A stretch of DNA of 64,000 nt from Halomonas sp. M4R1S46 (GTDB lineage: Bacteria > Pseudomonadota > Gammaproteobacteria > Pseudomonadales > Halomonadaceae). A model generated the notes under the pieces. The model was not told the DNA's origin. It ran no database searches and saw only the letters and a program-made list of their open reading frames with translations. The stretch is from the NCBI RefSeq assembly GCF_025725685.1, contig NZ_CP107008.1, positions 1,364,001 through 1,428,000 on the forward strand, written 5' to 3'. The number at the start of each line of letters is the position of its first letter. The stretch's first letter is position 1. The position numbers were made by a program, and so were the translations under genes. Shown here piece by piece: positions 60,482 to 64,000 of the stretch.

Positions 60482-61486
60482 TCACTCCTGGCGCCGCTTG
60501 AGCTGGTCACGCAGGCCGTTGGGCACCTTCTTGATGATCAAGCGATCCTGCTCCTCATCGTACTCCACGGCGGCCCCCAGCAGGTGGGAGTCGAAGCTGA
60601 TCGACACGCCCGCCGCGCGCCCGGTGAAGCGCCGGAACGCCTTGAGGGTGCGCTTGTCCGGCGGGATCTCCGGCGCCAGGCCATAGTCGCTGTTGCGGAT
60701 GTGATCGAAGAAGGCCTTGGGCTGCTGCTCGTCGACCAGCTCGGAGAGTTCCTCCAGGGTGATCGGCTCGCCACGGCTCGCCTGGTCGCTGGCGTAGTCG
60801 ATCAGGGCGTCGGTCTTCTCGCGGCTCGCCTCCTCGGGCAGGTCCTCCTGCTCCACGTAGTCGCTGAAGGCCTTGAGCAGGGTGCGGGTCTCCTGGGTGG
60901 CATCGACCTGCTCCCGTGCTCCCAGCACCTCGGCGAAGCCCTCGGCCAGCTTCTTGCCGCCGCGGTCGCGGGTCCAGGACAGGTAGGGGTGCGAGGACGA
61001 GCCGCCCTGCCACTGGCCGATGTCGAGCCGCGCGGCCAGCGTCATCTGGGTCAGGTTGAGCTGGTGGCTCGGCACCACCTCGAGCGTCTCGCTGATGCCG
61101 AATCCCTGGCGATGGTGCAGCAGTGCCATGATCAGGTAACGGGCCTCGCCCTGGCGGTGGTCGATGACCAGGAAGTGGCCGCCCACCGGCAGGTGAGCAT
61201 CGATCAGCGGGGCCAGGCGCTCGGCCAGCGCCCGGGTCAGCTCGGCGAAGTCGAGGCCGTCCTCCAGGTAGCGGGCCAGCGCGACGGGAAAGGGGCCGGC
61301 GGCCTCCTCGTCGTCGACGAAGCGGCCCCAGGTCTTGGTCTTGGCGTGATAGGCGTCGCCCAGCCCGGCGAGCAGGTCGTCGAGTGCCGGGGAGGCGGCC
61401 AGTTCCGCCTGGGCGGGCGCGAGGCGCGCCGGCGTCTCGCCGTCGCCCTTGTCGATGCGGTGGATGATGCTGTGCAGGATCGGCAT
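60482..61486 (-). CDS. yejK: Nucleoid-associated protein YejK
   Basis: The 334-residue protein starts MPILHSIIHRIDKGDGE and contains HFLVIDHRQGEARYLIMALL, HQLNLTQMTLAARLDIGQWQ, YLSWTRDRGGKKLAEGFAEV and the C-terminal FRRFTGRAAGVSISFDSHLL. This matches YejK/NdpA in length (about 335) and pattern. It binds the nucleoid. The true start is the ATG at 61486, preceded by GAGGT; the frame is open much further upstream only as a shadow of the ABC permease gene. Confidence 0.92.
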   Translation of the reverse strand: MPILHSIIHRIDKGDGETPARLAPAQAELAASPALDDLLAGLGDAYHAKTKTWGRFVDDEEAAGPFPVALARYLEDGLDFAELTRALAERLAPLIDAHLPVGGHFLVIDHRQGEARYLIMALLHHRQGFGISETLEVVPSHQLNLTQMTLAARLDIGQWQGGSSSHPYLSWTRDRGGKKLAEGFAEVLGAREQVDATQETRTLLKAFSDYVEQEDLPEEASREKTDALIDYASDQASRGEPITLEELSELVDEQQPKAFFDHIRNSDYGLAPEIPPDKRTLKAFRRFTGRAAGVSISFDSHLLGAAVEYDEEQDRLIIKKVPNGLRDQLKRRQE

Positions 61487-61554
61487 GGGGGACCTCGCGA
61501 CTTGCGGTGGAAAGGCGGCGATGATACCGCAGCCACCCCGTACTCGGCTGCCCC

Positions 61555-62316
61555 TCAGGGCTTGAGGCGATAGCCGGTGCGGAAGATCCAGCTGACCACC
61601 GCCAGCGAGACCGCCAGGAACAGCGCGATCATGCCCAGGCTCGCCCAGATGCTGACGTCGCCCAGGCCGTAGAAGCTCCAGCGAAAGCCGCTGACCAGGT
61701 AGACCACCGGGTTGGCCAGCGTCACCGCCTGCCAGAAGGGCGGCAGCATGTCGATGGAGTAGAAGGTGCCGCCGAGGAAGGTCAGCGGGGTGATCACCAG
61801 CAGGGGGACCAGCTGCAGCTTCTCGAAGCCGTCGGCCCAGATGCCGATGATGAAGCCGAGCAGGCTGAAGGTCAGCGCCGTGAGCACCAGGAACAGCAGC
61901 ATCACCAGCGGATGGGCGATGGAGAAGGGCACGAAGAGGCTGGCCGTGCCGAGCACGATCAATCCCAGGAGCACCGACTTGGTGGCCGCCGCGCCGACGA
62001 AGCCGAGCACCACCTCGAAGTACGAGATGGGGGCGGAGAGGATCTCGTAGATCGACCCCGAGAAGCGCGGGAAGAAGATCCCGAAGGAGGCGTTGGAGAC
62101 GCTCTGGGTCAGCAGCATCAGCATGATCAGGCCGGGCACGATGAAGGCCCCGTAGCTGACCCCGTCCACCTCGCTGATGCGGGTGCCGATGGCCGCGCCG
62201 AACACCACGAAGTACAGCGAGGTGGAGATCACCGGCGAGACGATGCTCTGCAGCACCGTACGCAGGCTGCGGGCCATCTCCGCCAGGTAGATGGTCTTCA
62301 CGGACTGCAGGTTCAT
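61555..62316 (-). CDS. yadH: ABC-2 type transporter permease (YadH-like)
   Basis: The 253-residue protein has six membrane helices with the ABC-2 pattern: FIVPGLIMLMLLTQSVSNAS, FFPRFSGSIYEILSAPISYF and the C-terminal GGTFYSIDMLPPFWQAVTLA NPVVYLVSGFRW. It is the membrane part of an exporter whose substrate is not defined. Its ATG overlaps the ATPase stop (62313-62316). Confidence 0.9.
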   Translation of the reverse strand: MNLQSVKTIYLAEMARSLRTVLQSIVSPVISTSLYFVVFGAAIGTRISEVDGVSYGAFIVPGLIMLMLLTQSVSNASFGIFFPRFSGSIYEILSAPISYFEVVLGFVGAAATKSVLLGLIVLGTASLFVPFSIAHPLVMLLFLVLTALTFSLLGFIIGIWADGFEKLQLVPLLVITPLTFLGGTFYSIDMLPPFWQAVTLANPVVYLVSGFRWSFYGLGDVSIWASLGMIALFLAVSLAVVSWIFRTGYRLKP

Positions 62317-63257
62317 GTGCGCTCCCTGACCAGGTTGACGAAGATTTCCTCCAGCGAGCTCTGCCGGGTGTGGAGGTCCTTGAAGCGGATGCCGGCGGCA
62401 TCGAGGTCGGCCAGCAGCTCGGCGATGCCGGCCTGGTCGTCTTCGCCGTTGTGGCGGCCGTCATAGGTGTAGACCAGGGCATGGCCGTCATCGGCCAGGG
62501 TCAGCCGGTGGCCGTTGAGGGTGGTCGGTACCCGCGAGATCGGCTCGCGCAGGTGCAGCGTCAGTTCCTTTCTACCGAGCTTGCGCATCAGCTCGCGCTT
62601 CTCCTCCACCAGCACCAGCGAGCCGCCGCGGATCACCCCGATGCGGTCGGCCATTTCCTCCGCCTCCTCGATGTAGTGGGTGGTCAGGATGATGGTCACC
62701 CCGCTGTCGCGCAGGCCCCGCACCACCTCCCACATGTCGCGGCGCAGCTCGACATCGACGCCGGCGGTGGGCTCGTCGAGAAAGAGGATCTCGGGCTCGT
62801 GGGCCAGCGCCTTGGCGATCAGCACCCGGCGCTTCATGCCCCCGGAGAGGGTGATCAGCCGGTTGCGCCGCTTTTCCCAGAGCGACAGCGAGCGCAGCAC
62901 CTTCTCGATATGGGCGGGATCCTTCGGCTTGCCGAACAGCCCGCGGCTGAAGCTCACCGTGTCCCAGACCGTGGAGAAGGCCTCGCTGGTCAGTTCCTGG
63001 GGAACCAGGCCGATGCGTTCCCGGGCGCGGCGGAAGTCGCGGACGTTGTCGTGGCCATCCACCAGCACCCGGCCCTGGCTGGCATTGACCAGGCCGCAGA
63101 TCACGCTGATCAGGGTCGTCTTGCCGGCGCCGTTGGGGCCGAGCAGGGCGAAGATCTCGCCGCGGCGGATCGCGAGGTCCACATCGCTGAGCGCCTGGAA
63201 CCCGCTGTCATAGGTCTTCGACAGGCCCTCGACGCGGATCACGGTGTCGTCACTCAA
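62313..63257 (-). CDS. yadG: ABC transporter ATP-binding protein (YadG-like)
   Basis: The 314-residue ATPase has Walker A (LLGPNGAGKTTLISVICG), signature (TLSGGMKRRVLIAKALAHE), Walker B (ILFLDEPTAGVDVELRRD) and switch His (IILTTHYIEEAEEMAD). A C-terminal extension (residues about 225-310) is usual for ABC-2 ATPases. It is coupled by overlap to the permease gene and itself overlaps the small DUF6494 gene by 8 bp. Confidence 0.93.
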   Translation of the reverse strand: MSDDTVIRVEGLSKTYDSGFQALSDVDLAIRRGEIFALLGPNGAGKTTLISVICGLVNASQGRVLVDGHDNVRDFRRARERIGLVPQELTSEAFSTVWDTVSFSRGLFGKPKDPAHIEKVLRSLSLWEKRRNRLITLSGGMKRRVLIAKALAHEPEILFLDEPTAGVDVELRRDMWEVVRGLRDSGVTIILTTHYIEEAEEMADRIGVIRGGSLVLVEEKRELMRKLGRKELTLHLREPISRVPTTLNGHRLTLADDGHALVYTYDGRHNGEDDQAGIAELLADLDAAGIRFKDLHTRQSSLEEIFVNLVRERT

Positions 63258-63456
63258 GCTCGATGTCTCCCCGGAACTCCACCTTCAGCTCGAGCCCGGC
63301 CACCTCCAGCGTCACACTGGCCGGCAAGGACTCGTCACCCGCCAGTCGTCCCTCGGCCAGCGCCTGGGCCACGGCCTCCTCGATGTGCTGCTGGGACTGG
63401 ACCCCGACGGTCTTCAGCAGCTTGCGGATGCTCTGGTGAAAGGTCTCGTCATTCAT
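63250..63456 (-). CDS. DUF6494 family small protein
   Basis: The 68-residue product is mostly a helical N-terminus (NDETFHQSIRKLLKTVGVQS) and a beta-rich C-terminus (SLPASVTLEVAGLELKVEFR). It matches the short conserved DUF6494 family as I know it. No function is established. The ATG at 63456 has AAGGA 7 bases upstream. The gene overlaps the ABC ATPase start by 8 bp, so the three are probably one operon. Confidence 0.75.
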   Translation of the reverse strand: MNDETFHQSIRKLLKTVGVQSQQHIEEAVAQALAEGRLAGDESLPASVTLEVAGLELKVEFRGDIELE

Positions 63457-63529
63457 CGGTATTTCCTTATGGGTGGGCTGCCCTCCCATCCTAGCGCGGC
63501 TGGCGCCATGGAACATCGCCCACCAAAGA

Positions 63530-63564
63530 CGAAAGCCGCGGTGGTGGCCCACACGCGGCTTTCG
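63530..63564 (-). terminator. Stem-loop between the parvulin and DUF6494 genes
   Basis: CGAAAGCCGCG (63530-63540) and CGCGGCTTTCG (63554-63564) form a perfect 11-bp stem with a 13-base loop. It lies 54 bp downstream of the parvulin stop on the minus strand. The T-run is weak. Confidence 0.65.
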
Positions 63565-63617
63565 TTGGTCAGGGTCCGCCTGGGAGGACGCCGGGGATCG
63601 CGGGTCCTCACCGCGGA

Positions 63618-63896
63618 TCAGGTGCGGCTGGTGACTTCCAGCAGGTGGTAGCCGAACTGGGTCTTCACGGGACCCTGGACCTTGTTGAGCTCAGCGGAGA
63701 ACACGACCTTGTCGAACTCCGGCACCATCTGGCCCGGGCCGAAGCTGCCGAGCTCGCCGCCCTGGTGGCCGGACGGGCACTGGGAATGTTCGCGGGCGAC
63801 CTCGGCGAAGTCGCGGCCGCCTTCGATCTCGGCCTTGAGGGCCTGGCACTGTTCTTCGCTGCTGACCAGGATGTGACGGGCGGATGCCTGAGTCAT
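63618..63896 (-). CDS. ppiC: Parvulin-type peptidyl-prolyl cis-trans isomerase (PpiC)
   Basis: The 92-residue protein is a single rotamase domain: ARHILVSSEEQCQALKAEIE, FAEVAREHSQCPSGHQGGEL, GSFGPGQMVPEFDKVVFSAE and TQFGYHLLEVTSRT. This is the length and pattern of cytoplasmic PpiC. It speeds isomerisation of Xaa-Pro bonds. GAGGAG precedes the ATG. The remaining 104 bases to the window edge show no gene. Confidence 0.93.
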   Translation of the reverse strand: MTQASARHILVSSEEQCQALKAEIEGGRDFAEVAREHSQCPSGHQGGELGSFGPGQMVPEFDKVVFSAELNKVQGPVKTQFGYHLLEVTSRT

Positions 63897-64000
63897 GGGA
63901 ATCTCCTCACAGGGGCATGATAGGGTGGTGGATGAAGGGACAAGGATACCACGCCGGCCCCGCGGTGGGACGCCACAACGGCGCGCTTGGCCGCGCTGGT

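Noticed and set aside
60482..62491. 669-codon frame suggesting a fusion of YejK with an upstream domain
   Set aside because: Only the last 334 codons match YejK and have a ribosome-binding site; the upstream part is an out-of-frame reading of the ABC permease gene.

Overview
This is a high-GC gammaproteobacterial chromosome segment, most likely from Halomonas or a close relative in the Halomonadaceae. That placement is an inference. It rests on the overall protein character (YejK, PolB, TrxC and OadGAB of gammaproteobacterial type), on two TRAP transporters, and on a Usp-transporter pair resembling the TeaD-TeaABC arrangement of Halomonas elongata. No rRNA or tRNA gene was seen. Most of the window is a series of catabolic operons for acidic sugars and unusual amino acids, separated by short decayed regions.

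Layout. 1-2.6 kb: a partial GNAT acetyltransferase, then a BenE-type transporter (ydcO-like) divergent from a SutR-like regulator with two operator copies between them. 2.6-11.3 kb: a seven-gene minus-strand operon (TRAP dctPQM, PdxA-like, enolase-superfamily sugar-acid dehydratase, AraD1-like, 2-oxoglutarate-semialdehyde dehydrogenase) divergent from its GntR regulator; this looks like non-phosphorylative sugar-acid degradation to 2-oxoglutarate. 11.3-15.5 kb: AmiD amidase, DUF3307, a SatD-like protein, DUF72 and a 3-hydroxyisobutyrate-dehydrogenase-family reductase. 15.5-19.1 kb: a decayed zone with LysE, IS701, IS30 and DUF1338 remnants, a candidate structured small RNA, and one intact mmsA. 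19.1-27.5 kb: beta-alanine/omega-amino-acid catabolism (second mmsA, two class III aminotransferases, a sodium:solute symporter with a tiny membrane partner, a LysR regulator), with repeated terminator-plus-promoter units. 27.5-29.5 kb: a lower-GC AGCS symporter plus universal stress protein.

29.7-42.5 kb: a hydroxyproline catabolic locus. It holds an amino-acid ABC transporter, a DHDPS-family deaminase, an FAD amino-acid dehydrogenase, an aldehyde dehydrogenase, a proline-racemase-family enzyme with a Ser/Cys active-site pair, a GntR regulator, three SDRs, and a malate/lactate-dehydrogenase-family reductase that fits a pyrroline-2-carboxylate reductase. Two near-identical palindromes flank the divergent promoters. 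42.5-46 kb: oadGAB, the sodium-pumping oxaloacetate decarboxylase. 46.4-53.6 kb: a seven-gene operon plus GntR regulator with a split transketolase, a TRAP transporter, a sugar isomerase/epimerase and an SDR, but no kinase. This is the best candidate here for an undescribed pathway. 53.6-54.3 kb: group II intron reverse-transcriptase and metallophosphoesterase remnants. 54.3-64 kb: housekeeping genes (polB, an ABC exporter, trxC, a diguanylate cyclase, yejK, a yadGH-like ABC-2 exporter, DUF6494 and a parvulin).

Several routes converge on 2-oxoglutarate (sugar acid, hydroxyproline) or on acetyl-CoA (beta-alanine via malonate semialdehyde). All gene functions are read from sequence motifs and context without database searches.
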